Assembly: GCF_900116515.1 (NCBI RefSeq)
Contig: NZ_FPBA01000001.1
Span: 372,001 to 436,000, forward strand
From: Geodermatophilus amargosae
GTDB lineage: Bacteria; Actinomycetota; Actinomycetes; Mycobacteriales; Geodermatophilaceae
Direction: 5' to 3'
DNA: 64,000 nucleotides
The notes under the pieces are model-generated. The model ran no database searches. It was given only the letters and a program-made list of their open reading frames with translations, and was not told the DNA's origin. Made by a program: the position numbers and the translations under genes. This document shows positions 1-8,152 of this stretch, in pieces. How positions within the stretch are numbered: the stretch's first letter is position 1; each line of letters starts with the position of its first letter.

Positions 1-2
1 CG

Positions 3-188
3 GCCCAGCCCGTCGTCGCCATGATCCCGCTGGTGCGCGAGCCGCGTGCCAGCGTCCTCGCCGCGTTCCAGCTGGTCGAGGACGCCCGCTATCTCGGGAC
101 CGAGCGCAGACCCCGCCGCAGCCGCACGCGCCGGATCGCCGAGCGGACCGTCGTCTCCCGCCGCCTCGCCCGCGACCTGCGCGCCTAG
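3..188 (+). CDS. C-terminal end of an unidentified protein (cut by the window edge)
   Basis: An open frame enters from the left edge and stops at TAG 186-188, giving about 61 residues. It begins AQPVVAMIPLVREPR and ends in an Arg-rich tail (RRPRRSRTRRIAERTVVSRR), with codon use like the neighbouring genes. I do not recognise the family and there is too little sequence to assign one. The basic tail could be a cytoplasmic end or nucleic-acid-facing segment, but that is only a guess. The following gene is convergent, 23 bp away. Confidence 0.5.
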   Translation, partial: AQPVVAMIPLVREPRASVLAAFQLVEDARYLGTERRPRRSRTRRIAERTVVSRRLARDLRA

Positions 189-211
189 CGCCGGCGGCCG
201 CACCGCGGCCG

Positions 212-637
212 TCACGCCACGCAGAACTCGTTGCCCTCGGGGTCGGCCATCGTCACCCACGAGAACGGGCCCTGGGAGGCGCGCCACAGCTCGGTGGCGC
301 CCATGCCGGTCAGCCGCGCCACCTCGGCCTCGCGCCGCTCGTCGCCCACCCGCAGGTCCAGGTGCACGCGGTTCTTGATCGTCTTGGCCTCCGGCACGGA
401 CTGGAAGAGCACCCGCGGCCGGTCCGGGTCCGGCGAGGTGATCGCCGCCCCGCCGGCCCAGACCAGGTGCCCGCGGTGCGTCGTCGTCTGCTCCTCGGTC
501 GCGTGCCCGGCCTCGACCGTGCGCCGGATGAACGCCTCGTCCTGCGGCTCGACCTGCCAGCCGAGCGCCTCGGCCCACCAGTCGGCGAGCACGTGCGGCT
601 CGGTGCAGTCCACGGTCACCTGGAAGTCGGTCGCCAT
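212..637 (-). CDS. VOC (glyoxalase-like) family protein
   Basis: This 141-residue protein has the shape of a single glyoxalase/bleomycin-resistance (VOC) module pair: N-terminal DFQVTVDCTEPHVLADWW, a central VHLDLRVGDERR strand and the C-terminal MADPEGNEFCV motif, all typical of actinobacterial VOC proteins. The His in VHLDL and the Glu in GNEFCV sit where VOC metal ligands usually lie. Substrate is unknown; members range from dioxygenases to antibiotic-binding proteins. It stands alone, convergent with the partial gene on its left, and its start is about 30 bp from the stop of the flavin-binding protein gene upstream on the same strand. Confidence 0.85.
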   Translation of the reverse strand: MATDFQVTVDCTEPHVLADWWAEALGWQVEPQDEAFIRRTVEAGHATEEQTTTHRGHLVWAGGAAITSPDPDRPRVLFQSVPEAKTIKNRVHLDLRVGDERREAEVARLTGMGATELWRASQGPFSWVTMADPEGNEFCVA

Positions 638-668
638 GCGCGCAGCCTGGCAGGACGCACCGACAGGC

Positions 669-1274
669 CTACAGCTCCAGGGCGAGTTCCGCGCGGAGGG
701 TGGCGTCGTCGGGCAGCGGCGACTCCAGCCGGCAGTGGTCGCGGATCATCGTGCCGAAGGGCGGCAGGGCGCCGCGGTCGATGCGGCTGGCCGGGTCCCA
801 CAGGCCCGAGCGCATGACCGCCTTTGCGCACTGCAGGTAGGCCCGCTGCACGGTGACGACCAGCACCGAGCGCGGCGCCCGGCCGAACTCGGTGAGGTCG
901 ACGTCCAGCGCGTCGGCGGCGAGCAGCTCGGCGGTGCCGAACACCTTGAGGGTCTCCTCGACGCCGGGCACGAAGAACAGCAGCGCGACCCGCGGGTTGA
1001 CCGCCACCTTGCGCAGGCTGTCGAGCCGGTTGTTGCCCTGACGGTCGGGCAGCACCAGCCGGTGCTCGTCCAGCACCTTCACGAAGCCCGGGTCCCCGCC
1101 GCGCGGGGAGATCTCCGGCCAGCCGTCGGCGTCGGCGGTGGACAGCGTGAGGAACGGTGAGAGCCCGATGAACGCCCGGCAGTGGACGTCGAGGTGGTCG
1201 ATCTCCTTGTCCACCACCAGCTGCGAGGGCGGGCGGTAGGAGGCGAGGACCGGGTCGGCGCCGTCGTCGTGCAT
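669..1274 (-). CDS. Pyridoxamine 5'-phosphate oxidase-like flavin/F420-binding protein
   Basis: The roughly 200-residue protein has the split-barrel PPOX fold pattern: FLTLSTADADGWPEISPRGGDPGFV near residues 40-70, then LVLPDRQGNNRLDSLRKVAVNPRVALLFFVPG, the strand region that binds the flavin phosphate in this superfamily. It resembles the MSMEG_1061-type subgroup rather than true PdxH, so an FMN- or F420-dependent reductase role is more likely than vitamin B6 synthesis (inference). A TACCGT hexamer lies 7 bp before ATG 1274, fitting a leaderless transcript. A GTG at 1283 is an alternative start. It is divergent from the thioesterase gene. Confidence 0.85.
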   Translation of the reverse strand: MHDDGADPVLASYRPPSQLVVDKEIDHLDVHCRAFIGLSPFLTLSTADADGWPEISPRGGDPGFVKVLDEHRLVLPDRQGNNRLDSLRKVAVNPRVALLFFVPGVEETLKVFGTAELLAADALDVDLTEFGRAPRSVLVVTVQRAYLQCAKAVMRSGLWDPASRIDRGALPPFGTMIRDHCRLESPLPDDATLRAELALEL

Positions 1275-1295
1275 GGGCAGCACGGTAGCCCCGGC

Positions 1296-1301
1296 TAGCG
1301 T
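1296..1301 (+). promoter_or_regulatory. Likely -10 element (TAGCGT) of a leaderless promoter
   Basis: TAGCGT lies 8 bp before the GTG start of the thioesterase gene, and no Shine-Dalgarno sequence fits between them. The same hexamer at the same distance precedes several other genes in this window, so transcription probably starts at or next to the start codon. Confidence 0.5.
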
Positions 1302-1309
1302 CGCTCCCC

Positions 1310-1708
1310 GTGGCCGTTCCCTGGAGCTCCCCGGTCCGCTTCGTCGAGTGCGACCAGCAGGGCGTCGTCTTCAACGCGCACTACCTCGTCTGGGCCGACG
1401 AGGCCTCGACCCTCTGGTGGGCGTCCCTCGGCCTGCCGTGGGACGAGCTGTCGGCGCGGGTCGAGCCGGTGGTCAAGGCCAGCACGCTGGAGTGGTCGTC
1501 GTCGGCCCGCTGGGGCGACACGGTCACCGTCGACGCCGCGGCCGAGCGGCTCGGGCGCACCAGCGTGACCGTGCGGTTCACCGTCCGCGTGGGCGAGCGG
1601 GTCTGCTGCGTCGTCCGCAACACCTACGTCGGCACCGCGGGCGGGACGTCCACGCCCTGGCCCGACGACGTCCGCGAGCGCCTGCAGGCCGCACTCAGCG
1701 CGGGCTGA
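1310..1708 (+). CDS. Acyl-CoA thioesterase, 4HBT hotdog family (YbgC/FadM-like)
   Basis: The 132-residue protein is a single hotdog domain. The signature [21 protein letters not shown] (residues about 11-31) carries the conserved Asp and the GVVxNAHY helix start of the YbgC/FadM branch, which hydrolyses acyl-CoA thioesters. The end, RNTYVG, matches the last strand of the fold. The substrate cannot be told from sequence. Translation starts at GTG 1310 with no leader for a ribosome site. Its 3' end overlaps the convergent cobQ by 14 bp, which is common in this compact genome. Confidence 0.88.
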   Translation: MAVPWSSPVRFVECDQQGVVFNAHYLVWADEASTLWWASLGLPWDELSARVEPVVKASTLEWSSSARWGDTVTVDAAAERLGRTSVTVRFTVRVGERVCCVVRNTYVGTAGGTSTPWPDDVRERLQAALSAG

Positions 1709-3200
1709 GCGCGTCCCCCGGCGGCAGCAGCGGCAGGTCCGCGGGCGGGCCGTCCTCGAGCAGCCGCCAGAGCGCGTCGGTGTCGGCGTGCTCGGCCACC
1801 AGGTCGCCGAGGGCGTCGAGGCGCTGCTCGCGGATCCCCGCGAAGGAGGTGTCCGGTGCCGGGGTGAACCGGCGGCCGGTGGCGCGGGCGACCTCGGCGA
1901 GGAAGGCCCGGCGGAAGCCGTCGTTCTCCAGCGCCCCGTGCCAGGTGGTGCCCCACACCGACCCGGCCCGGCCGCCGTCGAGGAAGGGGTCGGCACCGTC
2001 GGCGTAGGTGACCACGCCGTGGTGGATCTCGTAGGCGTGGACCGGGTGCCCCAGCGCCGTGCCGGTGGGGCGCCCCAGCGTCTTCTCCCGCGCGAACCGG
2101 ACGTCGGCCGGCAGCAGCCTCAGCCCCTCGACGGTCCCCGCCCGCGACTCGACGTCGTCGGTGATGGTGCGCGCGAGCATCTGGTGCCCGCCGCAGATCC
2201 CGAGCACCGGGCGGCCCTCGGCGGCGCGGCGGGCCACCGCCCCCGCCAGCCCGGTCGAGCGCAGCCAGGCGAGATCGGCGACCGTCGACCGGGTGCCGGG
2301 CAGCACCAGAAGGTCGGCGTCGGCCGCCTCCTCGGGGCGGGTGACGAACCGGACGAGGACGCCGGGCTCGGCGGCCAGCGCGTCGACGTCGGTGGAGTTC
2401 GACAGCCGGGGCAGCCGCGCCACGGCCACCCGCAGCACCTCCTCGCCGTGCGGCGGGCCGGCCGAGGAGACGCCGGTGGGGATGCCGAGGGAGTCCTCGA
2501 CGTCCAGCGCGGCGCCGGGCAGCCACGGCAGCACGCCGAGCGTCGGCCGCCCGGTGAGCGTGGTGAGCTGCTCGAGGCCGGGCCGCAGCAGCCGCACGTC
2601 GCCGCGGAACTTGTTCACCAGGAACCCCGCCACCAGCCGCTGGTCGCCCGGCGGCATGAGCGCGACGGTGCCGTACAGCGCCGGGAACACCCCGCCGCGG
2701 TCGATGTCGCCGACGACGACCACCGGCAGCCCCGCGGCGGTGGCCAGCCCCATGTTGGCGATGTCGTCGGCGCGCAGGTTGATCTCGGTGGGGGAGCCGG
2801 CCCCCTCGCAGACGACGACGTCGAAGCGGCTGCGCAGGTCGGCCAGGCACGCCAGCGCCTGCTCCAGCAGCGCCGCCTTCATCGGCCGGTAGGACAGGGC
2901 GGTGACGTCGGCGACCGGCCGGCCGAGCACCACGACCTGGCTGGCGTCCTCGCCGCCGGGCTTGAGCAGCACCGGGTTCATCGCCGCCTCGGGCTCGACC
3001 CGGGCCGCGGCGGCCTGCATGACCTGCGCACGGCCGATCTCGGCGCCGTCGGCGGTCACCACCGAGTTGTTGCTCATGTTCTGCGCCTTGAACGGCGCGA
3101 CCCGCACGCCCTGGCGGGCCAGCCACCGGCAGATGCCCGCCGTGACCACCGACTTCCCGGCGTCCGACGTCGTCCCGGCGACGAGGAGCGCGCCGCTCAT
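1695..3200 (-). CDS. cobQ: Cobyric acid synthase CobQ
   Basis: The enzyme amidates four side chains (b, d, e, g) of adenosylcobyrinate a,c-diamide using glutamine and ATP, late in cobalamin synthesis. The N-terminal half is the ATP-dependent ligase domain ([17 protein letters not shown] at residues 9-25; [12 protein letters not shown] near 135). The C-terminal half is a class I glutamine amidotransferase with the nucleophile in GICGGHQML and the His in YEIHHG. The 501-residue length is normal for the family. ATG 3200 lies inside a 17-bp tandem repeat that also covers the end of the upstream plsC-like gene, so the genuine initiation site is not certain to a few codons. Confidence 0.95.
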   Translation of the reverse strand: MSGALLVAGTTSDAGKSVVTAGICRWLARQGVRVAPFKAQNMSNNSVVTADGAEIGRAQVMQAAAARVEPEAAMNPVLLKPGGEDASQVVVLGRPVADVTALSYRPMKAALLEQALACLADLRSRFDVVVCEGAGSPTEINLRADDIANMGLATAAGLPVVVVGDIDRGGVFPALYGTVALMPPGDQRLVAGFLVNKFRGDVRLLRPGLEQLTTLTGRPTLGVLPWLPGAALDVEDSLGIPTGVSSAGPPHGEEVLRVAVARLPRLSNSTDVDALAAEPGVLVRFVTRPEEAADADLLVLPGTRSTVADLAWLRSTGLAGAVARRAAEGRPVLGICGGHQMLARTITDDVESRAGTVEGLRLLPADVRFAREKTLGRPTGTALGHPVHAYEIHHGVVTYADGADPFLDGGRAGSVWGTTWHGALENDGFRRAFLAEVARATGRRFTPAPDTSFAGIREQRLDALGDLVAEHADTDALWRLLEDGPPADLPLLPPGDALSPR

Positions 3201-3258
3201 GCCGTGCCGCCGCTCACGCCGTGCCGCCGCTCATGCCGTGCCACCGCTCACGCCACGG
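3191..3258. repeat. 17-bp tandem repeat (4 units) across the plsC stop and cobQ start
   Basis: Four units of 17 bp (3191-3207, 3208-3224, 3225-3241 and a more diverged 3242-3258) read cgccgctcaNgccgtgc on the plus strand. On the coding strand each unit contains an ATG or GTG followed by AGCGGC, so the cobQ start codon context is repeated in shifting frames. The fourth unit contains the stop codon of the acyltransferase gene. This looks like a small slippage expansion of the junction. Confidence 0.8.
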
Positions 3259-3913
3259 ATCGCGGGGTTCCCCAGCCGGCCTTCTCCTGTCCCGAGAGCT
3301 CCGCGATCGCCTCCATGATCCGGTCGGTGACCTCGCGGCGGGCCGGGCCGTTGCGGGCCTTCCCGGCGTGCTCGGGGAACGTCAGCGGCTCGCCGAAGGT
3401 GACCGAGAAGCGGTGCGGCCGCGGCCAGCGGGCGCCGACCGGCTGGATGCGGTCGGTGCCGGTGACGCCGACCGGCACGACCGGGCAGCCGGCGGTGAGC
3501 GCCAGCCAGGCGACACCGGTCTTGCCCCGCGCCAGCCGGCCGTCGCGGGAGCGGGTGCCCTCGGGGTAGATGCCGAAGCCCTCGCCGGCGCGCAGCACGC
3601 CGAGGGCCGTGTCGAGCGCCTCCTGCGCGGCCCGGGAGGCCTCCCGCTGCACCGGCATGGCGCCCAGGGCCGTGAACAGGTTCCGGGTGGCCCACCCGCC
3701 GACGCCGCGGCCGGTGAAGTACTCGTCCTTGGCCAGGTAGCGGACCCGGCGCGGGGCCGACAGCGGGATGGCCATGCTGTCGATGAACGACAGGTGGTTG
3801 CTGGCGATGATGAAGGCCCCGGTGTCCGGGACGTTCTGGCGCCCCTTGACCCGCGGCCGGAACACGATGCGGAACAGCGGCCGCAGCAGCAACCGCGCGA
3901 GCAGGTAGATCAC
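3248..3913 (-). CDS. 1-acyl-sn-glycerol-3-phosphate acyltransferase (PlsC-like)
   Basis: This 221-residue membrane-associated enzyme is predicted to transfer an acyl chain to lysophosphatidic acid or a related acceptor. It has the four acyltransferase blocks in order: NHLSFIDS (an NHxxxxD motif, with Asn before the His), GAMPVQRE, IYPEGTRSRDG and VVPVGVTGTD. The N-terminus (IYLLARLLLRPLFRIVF) is a short hydrophobic membrane-binding helix. I chose GTG 3913 because GGGAGG lies about 8 bp upstream and the frame further upstream has no family similarity. It precedes cobQ on the same strand with 47 bp of repeats between, but no functional link is evident. Confidence 0.9.
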   Translation of the reverse strand: MIYLLARLLLRPLFRIVFRPRVKGRQNVPDTGAFIIASNHLSFIDSMAIPLSAPRRVRYLAKDEYFTGRGVGGWATRNLFTALGAMPVQREASRAAQEALDTALGVLRAGEGFGIYPEGTRSRDGRLARGKTGVAWLALTAGCPVVPVGVTGTDRIQPVGARWPRPHRFSVTFGEPLTFPEHAGKARNGPARREVTDRIMEAIAELSGQEKAGWGTPRSVA

Positions 3914-3999
3914 GCGTCCGCCCCCTCCCAGGAGCCGGGGCCGGCGTCTGCCCGCCGGTCCGGCCCCGGGCATCCTCCCCCGCGGACCCTGCTCCCCGG

Positions 4000-4713
4000 T
4001 CAGTGCCCCCCGTGCCCGGGCGGGCAGGCGTCGCGCAGGATCGCGCGCACCTCGGCCGGCAGCGGCCGCTGACCCGCCGCGGAGGCGACCAGGTCGAGGG
4101 CGACCTCGCGCAGCTTGCGGTGGGTGTGGCTGGAGATGTGCGCCAGCAGGTCGAAGGCCACCTGCTCGCCGCACCCGGTCAGCAGCATGAGCACGCCCTT
4201 GGCCTGCTCGATCGGTGCCCGGCCGGCCATCGCCGTGCGCAGCTGCGCGACCTCGGTCTCCAGGGCGCGGACCCGGTCGTCGGCCGGCCGCGGGGCCTCG
4301 ACGAGCAGGCCCTCGACCGCGGTGACCCGGCCCTCGTCGTCGAGCTGCGGCTCACCGAGGAGGACGACGGGCAGCTCGCCGTCACCGGACTGCAGCCGGA
4401 CCTCCAGGCAGAACCCCTGCCCCCCGGTGACGGCGGCCGAGAGGGCGTCGAGCGTGCGCGGCCGGTCGTCGGGGTGCTGGGCGGCGACGAGGACCTCGGT
4501 GCAGGGGCCGCGGCCGTCGGTGGCCAGGCCGTACAGCGTGGACATCTCCGGCGACCACCACCACTCGCCGCTCGGGCGGTCGTAACGCCACCGGCCGGCC
4601 ACCCGGGTGCGCCGCTGGGGCTGGGGGGCCGGGGCAGGGGGACGGGGCGGGAGGGCCGCGGCCCGCTCCGCGGAGGAGGGGCGGGGGACGACGCGCGACT
4701 GGGTGGACGTCAT
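4000..4713 (-). CDS. PAS-ANTAR antitermination regulator
   Basis: The protein of about 237 residues starts with a low-complexity Pro/Ala/Arg segment, followed by a PAS-like sensor (RWRYDRPSGEWWWSPEMSTLYGL, about residues 40-65). A coiled-coil-like linker (DDRVRALETEVAQLRTAMAGR) leads to a C-terminal ANTAR domain (APIEQAKGVLMLLTGC, then AFDLLAHISSHTHRKLREVA, about residues 165-215). ANTAR domains bind paired hairpins in mRNA leaders and prevent termination. The signal and RNA targets are unknown. ATG 4713 is preceded by GGAG. No histidine kinase or receiver domain is encoded nearby, so it probably senses its ligand directly. Confidence 0.88.
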   Translation of the reverse strand: MTSTQSRVVPRPSSAERAAALPPRPPAPAPQPQRRTRVAGRWRYDRPSGEWWWSPEMSTLYGLATDGRGPCTEVLVAAQHPDDRPRTLDALSAAVTGGQGFCLEVRLQSGDGELPVVLLGEPQLDDEGRVTAVEGLLVEAPRPADDRVRALETEVAQLRTAMAGRAPIEQAKGVLMLLTGCGEQVAFDLLAHISSHTHRKLREVALDLVASAAGQRPLPAEVRAILRDACPPGHGGH

Positions 4714-4883
4714 GACGAGCTCCGGTGGACGCGCTCCGGGCGGGGCCCGGGGGGAGCGCCGCGCAGCCGGCTGTTCGACCATCTGCGGATGTGCCGGGAG
4801 CCCCCGGCCGCTCGGGATGGAGCCGACGCTAGTCCCCGTCCCCGGTGCGCGCGAGCCGTCGGGACGGAGCCGCCGGTGACCGG

Positions 4884-6341
4884 TCAGACCACCGTCACCG
4901 GCCGCGCGAGGGAGCGCACGGGGGGCCCGCTGCGCAGGGCGGCGTCGACGGCGGCGAGGCCGGCGACGGCGGTGCGCAGGTCGGCGGCGGGGAGCGTGAA
5001 CGGCACCCGGAGGTGGTCGTCGAAGGCCGTCCCGGTGCCGAACGCGCGGCCCTCGGCGAGCACCAGCCCGAGCGGTGCGGCGGCCGCGACCAGCGCGGCC
5101 GAGCTGCTCCCCGGGGGCAGGGCGCACCACACCGACAGGCCACCGCGCGGGCGCGGCGCGGTCCACCCCGGCAGCCGCGCGGCGAGCTCGGCGAGCAGCA
5201 CGTCGCGCCGCTCGCGCAGCAGCGCCCGCCGGCCCTCGAGCACGGCGTCGAGGTCCCGCACGAGGACGGCGGCGGCGAGCTGGTCGAGCAGCCCGACGGA
5301 GAGCTGGCGCCGGCCCAGCGCGGCGCCCAGGGAGGCGGCCAGTGCGGCGTCGGTCCGCAGCCAGCCGACCCGCAGCCCGCCCCACACCGCCTTCGACAGC
5401 CCGCCGACGGTCACCGTCGCGGCGTCGGGCAGCCCGGCGGCGTAGGGCGGCAGCGGCCCGTCGTCGAGGTACAGCTCCGCGGCGACCTCGTCGACGACGG
5501 TCAGCACGCCCTGCTGCCACAGCGTCGCGGCGAGGCGGCGCCGCCCGGCCGCGGACAGGCGGGCGCCGCTGGGGTTGGAGAAGTCGGGCATGAGGAAGGC
5601 GATCCGCGGGCTGCTCTGCCGGACCGCGATGGAGGCCGCTCCGACCACGGCGTCGGGATCCCCGGCGTCCACGGCCACGGGGACGCACCGGCCGCCGGCC
5701 GCGGTGACCAGGGCCAGCGCCCCCGGGTAGGTGGGGTGCTCGACCAGCACGCGGTCGCCGGGCTGCAGCAGCGTCTCGATCACCAGCGCGGTGGCGTCGC
5801 CGGTGCCCGCGGTGACGACCACCTGCTCGGGATCGGTGGGCAGGCCGCGGGCGGTGTAGCGGTCGGCGATCGCCGACCGCAGCTCCGGCAGCCCGCCGGG
5901 CGCGTAACCGTGGCCGGCGGCCACCACGGGCAGCCGGTCCAGCGCCTCGCGGTAGGCCGGCACCAGTTGCGGCGCGGCCTCGGGGGCGGCGTGCGCCAGC
6001 TCGAGGATCGCCGGGTCGGTGCTGGGGGTGGTCCACACCGGGTCGGCGGCGGGCGCCTCGACGACGGTTCCGGCGCCGTGCCGGGTGCTGGCGTGCCCCT
6101 CCTCGCGCAGCAGCCGGTAGGCCGACGCGACGGTCACCCGGCTGACCGCGAGGGCCGCGGCGAGGTCGCGCTCGGCCGGCAGCCGGGTGCCCGGCGGGAG
6201 CTGGCCCAGGGCGGCCAGCTCGCGGACCCGGCGGGCCAGCGCGGCGTAGCGCGGGCCGGGCAGGTTCCCGAGTGGCCCCACCAGTCCGGCCAGCTCGGCG
6301 GCAGTGGACTGATCAGACGCCGATGGCATGCAGGCCACCAT
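4884..6341 (-). CDS. MocR-type regulator: GntR DNA-binding domain fused to aminotransferase fold
   Basis: The 485-residue protein begins with a winged-helix GntR domain (LPPGTRLPAERDLAAALAVS, then VTVASAYRLLREEGH, residues about 48-85). The rest is a fold-type I aminotransferase domain. The PLP lysine is in VGGLSKAVWGG, with MPDFSNPSG and EDHL-like regions around it. MocR proteins use PLP or an aldimine as effector and regulate vitamin B6, GABA, taurine or membrane-protein genes. The target here is probably the divergent small gene and itself (inference from position). An inverted repeat lies in the intergenic gap. GTG 6338 and ATG 6329 are alternative starts. Confidence 0.9.
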   Translation of the reverse strand: MVACMPSASDQSTAAELAGLVGPLGNLPGPRYAALARRVRELAALGQLPPGTRLPAERDLAAALAVSRVTVASAYRLLREEGHASTRHGAGTVVEAPAADPVWTTPSTDPAILELAHAAPEAAPQLVPAYREALDRLPVVAAGHGYAPGGLPELRSAIADRYTARGLPTDPEQVVVTAGTGDATALVIETLLQPGDRVLVEHPTYPGALALVTAAGGRCVPVAVDAGDPDAVVGAASIAVRQSSPRIAFLMPDFSNPSGARLSAAGRRRLAATLWQQGVLTVVDEVAAELYLDDGPLPPYAAGLPDAATVTVGGLSKAVWGGLRVGWLRTDAALAASLGAALGRRQLSVGLLDQLAAAVLVRDLDAVLEGRRALLRERRDVLLAELAARLPGWTAPRPRGGLSVWCALPPGSSSAALVAAAAPLGLVLAEGRAFGTGTAFDDHLRVPFTLPAADLRTAVAGLAAVDAALRSGPPVRSLARPVTVV

Positions 6342-6347
6342 GCCGGA

Positions 6348-6366
6348 TTGGACCGCTTTCGTCCAG
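6348..6366. promoter_or_regulatory. Probable MocR operator: inverted repeat TTGGAC-N7-GTCCAG
   Basis: TGGAC (6349-6353) and GTCCA (6361-6365) form an inverted repeat with a 7-bp spacer just upstream of the mocR-type gene. The minus-strand text AAAGCGGTCCAA resembles the AAAGTGGTCTA-like boxes I recall for PdxR, a MocR relative. On the plus strand TTGGAC followed 17 bp later by GATGGT could also be a -35/-10 pair for the divergent gene. Confidence 0.4.
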
Positions 6367-6391
6367 GCTGGATGGTGCCACTGTCTCTGCC

Positions 6392-6742
6392 ATGACTCCT
6401 GCTGCCGTCCTCGTCCTGCTCCTCTTGCTGGCCATGGCCGGGCTCGCGGTGACCACCCTCGTGGTCGCCGTCCGCGGTGGCCGCGGCCCGGCCGACCCGC
6501 CGGCCAGCCACCCGCGGGTCGACCCGTCCGGGTTCCCCGTGCTGCCCTCGCCCCGCGGCGTCCTGCACGCGCGCGGGCCGCTGACCCGTCCTCAGCCCCG
6601 CCGGGCGAGCCTGCTCACCACCGCGAGGGCCGCGGCGGCCAGGCACACCGCGCGCGAGAGCCGCACCGCGCGGGCGACGTCGCTGCTGTCCGGCGCCCGG
6701 CCGTCGCCGAGCACCGGCCGCTCCTCCACCCTGCTGCCGTAG
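6392..6742 (+). CDS. Small putative single-pass membrane protein, divergent from the MocR gene
   Basis: ATG 6392 opens a 116-residue frame. It starts with a strong hydrophobic segment (PAAVLVLLLLLAMAGLAVTTLVVAV, residues 3-27) followed by basic and Pro-rich sequence. The last 50 codons run antisense over the end of cobD, and their composition looks like a shadow frame, so the true protein may be shorter or the gene may not exist. Its position opposite a MocR regulator suggests it could be the regulated target, in the way yczE-type membrane genes are. I do not recognise a family. Confidence 0.35.
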   Translation: MTPAAVLVLLLLLAMAGLAVTTLVVAVRGGRGPADPPASHPRVDPSGFPVLPSPRGVLHARGPLTRPQPRRASLLTTARAAAARHTARESRTARATSLLSGARPSPSTGRSSTLLP

Positions 6743-7554
6743 ACGTTGCGCCCACCCAGCCGCAGCCCCAGGGCGCCGGCCGCCGCGGCCTCGCAGCGGC
6801 CGGCGTTCGGGCTGGGGTGGGCGGCGCCGTCGCGGCGCCACACCCGCAGCGCGTCGCGCGCCGAGCCCCCGGCCAGCGGCGCGCACGCCACGGTCAGCGC
6901 CGCGGTGAGCCGGGCGGGCAGCCAGTTGGCGACGTCGTCGGTGCGGGCGGCCGCCCAGCCGAACCGGGCGTACCGCGGGGACCGGTGGCCGACCATCGCG
7001 TCGAGGGTGTTGACGGCGCGGTAGCCGAGCAGGCCCGGCAGCCCGGCGAGCGCGCCCCACACCAGCGGCGCGACCGCGGCGTCGGAGGTGTTCTCCGCGA
7101 CCGACTCCACCGTGGCCCGGGCCAGCTCACCGGCGCCGAGCGTGGACGGGTCCCGCCCGGCGAGGGTGGGGAGCAGGGCGCGGGCGGCAGGCAGGTCGCC
7201 CGCGTCGAGGGCCCCGGCCATCGCGGTGGCCGCGCGGCCCAGCGAGGTGCCGCCGAGCACCGCCCAGGTGGCGGCCGCGACGGCGAGGGTGCGCGCGGCC
7301 GGACGGTCGAGGGTGGCGCGGTCCGCCGCCGCTCCCAGGCCCGCCGCGCCCGCCACGAGGACCGCCGCGTGGCCGGCCCCGGCCGGGCGCGAGTCCCGCC
7401 AGGCCCGCCGCTCCAGCGCCGCGGCGACCGTGCCGAACCCGGCGACGGGGTGGCGGCGGCGCGGGTCGGCGAGCAGCAGGTCGGCACCCGCGCCGAGCGC
7501 CAGGCCGAGGGCGGTGGGCACGTCCCGTCGGCTGCGTCGTCGGCGGTGGGGCAC
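6592..7554 (-). CDS. cobD: Adenosylcobinamide-phosphate synthase CobD/CbiB
   Basis: This membrane protein attaches (R)-1-amino-2-propanol (phosphate) to adenosylcobyric acid, giving adenosylcobinamide(-phosphate). Recognisable blocks are DLLLADPRRRHPVAGFG near the start, ATVESVAENTSDAAVAPL in the middle, YRAVNTLDAMVGHRSPRYARFGWAAARTDD split over the next loop, and AHPSPNAGRCEAAAAGAL near the end; all are typical of CbiB. GGGGAGG directly abuts ATG 7563, which is too close to work. GTG 7554, 9 bp after it, is therefore my chosen start (320 residues). It is divergent from def, across 40 bp. Confidence 0.93.
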   Translation of the reverse strand: MPHRRRRSRRDVPTALGLALGAGADLLLADPRRRHPVAGFGTVAAALERRAWRDSRPAGAGHAAVLVAGAAGLGAAADRATLDRPAARTLAVAAATWAVLGGTSLGRAATAMAGALDAGDLPAARALLPTLAGRDPSTLGAGELARATVESVAENTSDAAVAPLVWGALAGLPGLLGYRAVNTLDAMVGHRSPRYARFGWAAARTDDVANWLPARLTAALTVACAPLAGGSARDALRVWRRDGAAHPSPNAGRCEAAAAGALGLRLGGRNVYGSRVEERPVLGDGRAPDSSDVARAVRLSRAVCLAAAALAVVSRLARRG

Positions 7555-7581
7555 GGCGACCATCCTCCCCAGCGCGCTTCC

Positions 7582-7587
7582 TAGGAT
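7582..7587 (+). promoter_or_regulatory. Likely -10 element (TAGGAT) before def
   Basis: TAGGAT sits 7 bp before ATG 7595 with no room for a ribosome site, the spacing repeated at other leaderless-looking starts in this window. It would drive def and the overlapping cobL. Confidence 0.4.
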
Positions 7588-7594
7588 CGCGGCC

Positions 7595-8152
7595 ATGCGT
7601 CTGCCCGGCCGTTACGACGGCGTCGCCCGGCCGATCGTCACCTACGGCAGCGACCAGGTCCTGCACCGCGCCTGCGCTCCGGTGGCCGAGTTCGACGAGC
7701 GGCTGCGGCGGCTGGTGCTCGACATGTTCGCCTCGATGCGCGAGGCCGACGGCGTGGGCCTGGCGGCCAACCAGATCGGCATCGACGCGCGGGTGTTCGT
7801 CATCGACTGTCCCGACGCCGAGGGCGAGGACGTCGTCGGGTACGTGGTCAACCCGCGGCTGACGGTCCTGCCGCCCGTCGACGGCGAGCCGGCCGAGGAG
7901 GTCACCGAGGAGGGCTGCCTGTCGGTGCCCGGCCCCTACGCCGACCTCGCGCGCGCCTTCCGCGCCCGGGTCGACGGCGTCGACGTCAAGGGGAAGCCGG
8001 TCTCCATCGAGGCGACCGGCATGGCGGCGCGCTGCCTGCAGCACGAGGTCGACCACCTCGACGGCGTCGTCTACGTGGACCGGCTGCCCGAGGACCTGCG
8101 CGAGCGGCTGCTCGCCGAGGCCGCCGGGCCCCAGGGGGAGCTGCCGGCATGA
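7595..8152 (+). CDS. def: Peptide deformylase
   Basis: The enzyme removes the N-formyl group from nascent proteins using a catalytic metal (usually Fe2+). All three family motifs are present: GVGLAANQIG (residues 50-59), EGCLS with the metal-ligand Cys, and QHEVDHLDG with the HExxH pair and catalytic Glu. Length (185 residues) is normal. Its ATGA overlap with cobL implies translational coupling of a housekeeping protein-maturation gene to cobalamin synthesis, which is unusual company. Actinobacteria often hold more than one deformylase, so this may be a second copy (inference). Confidence 0.95.
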   Translation: MRLPGRYDGVARPIVTYGSDQVLHRACAPVAEFDERLRRLVLDMFASMREADGVGLAANQIGIDARVFVIDCPDAEGEDVVGYVVNPRLTVLPPVDGEPAEEVTEEGCLSVPGPYADLARAFRARVDGVDVKGKPVSIEATGMAARCLQHEVDHLDGVVYVDRLPEDLRERLLAEAAGPQGELPA

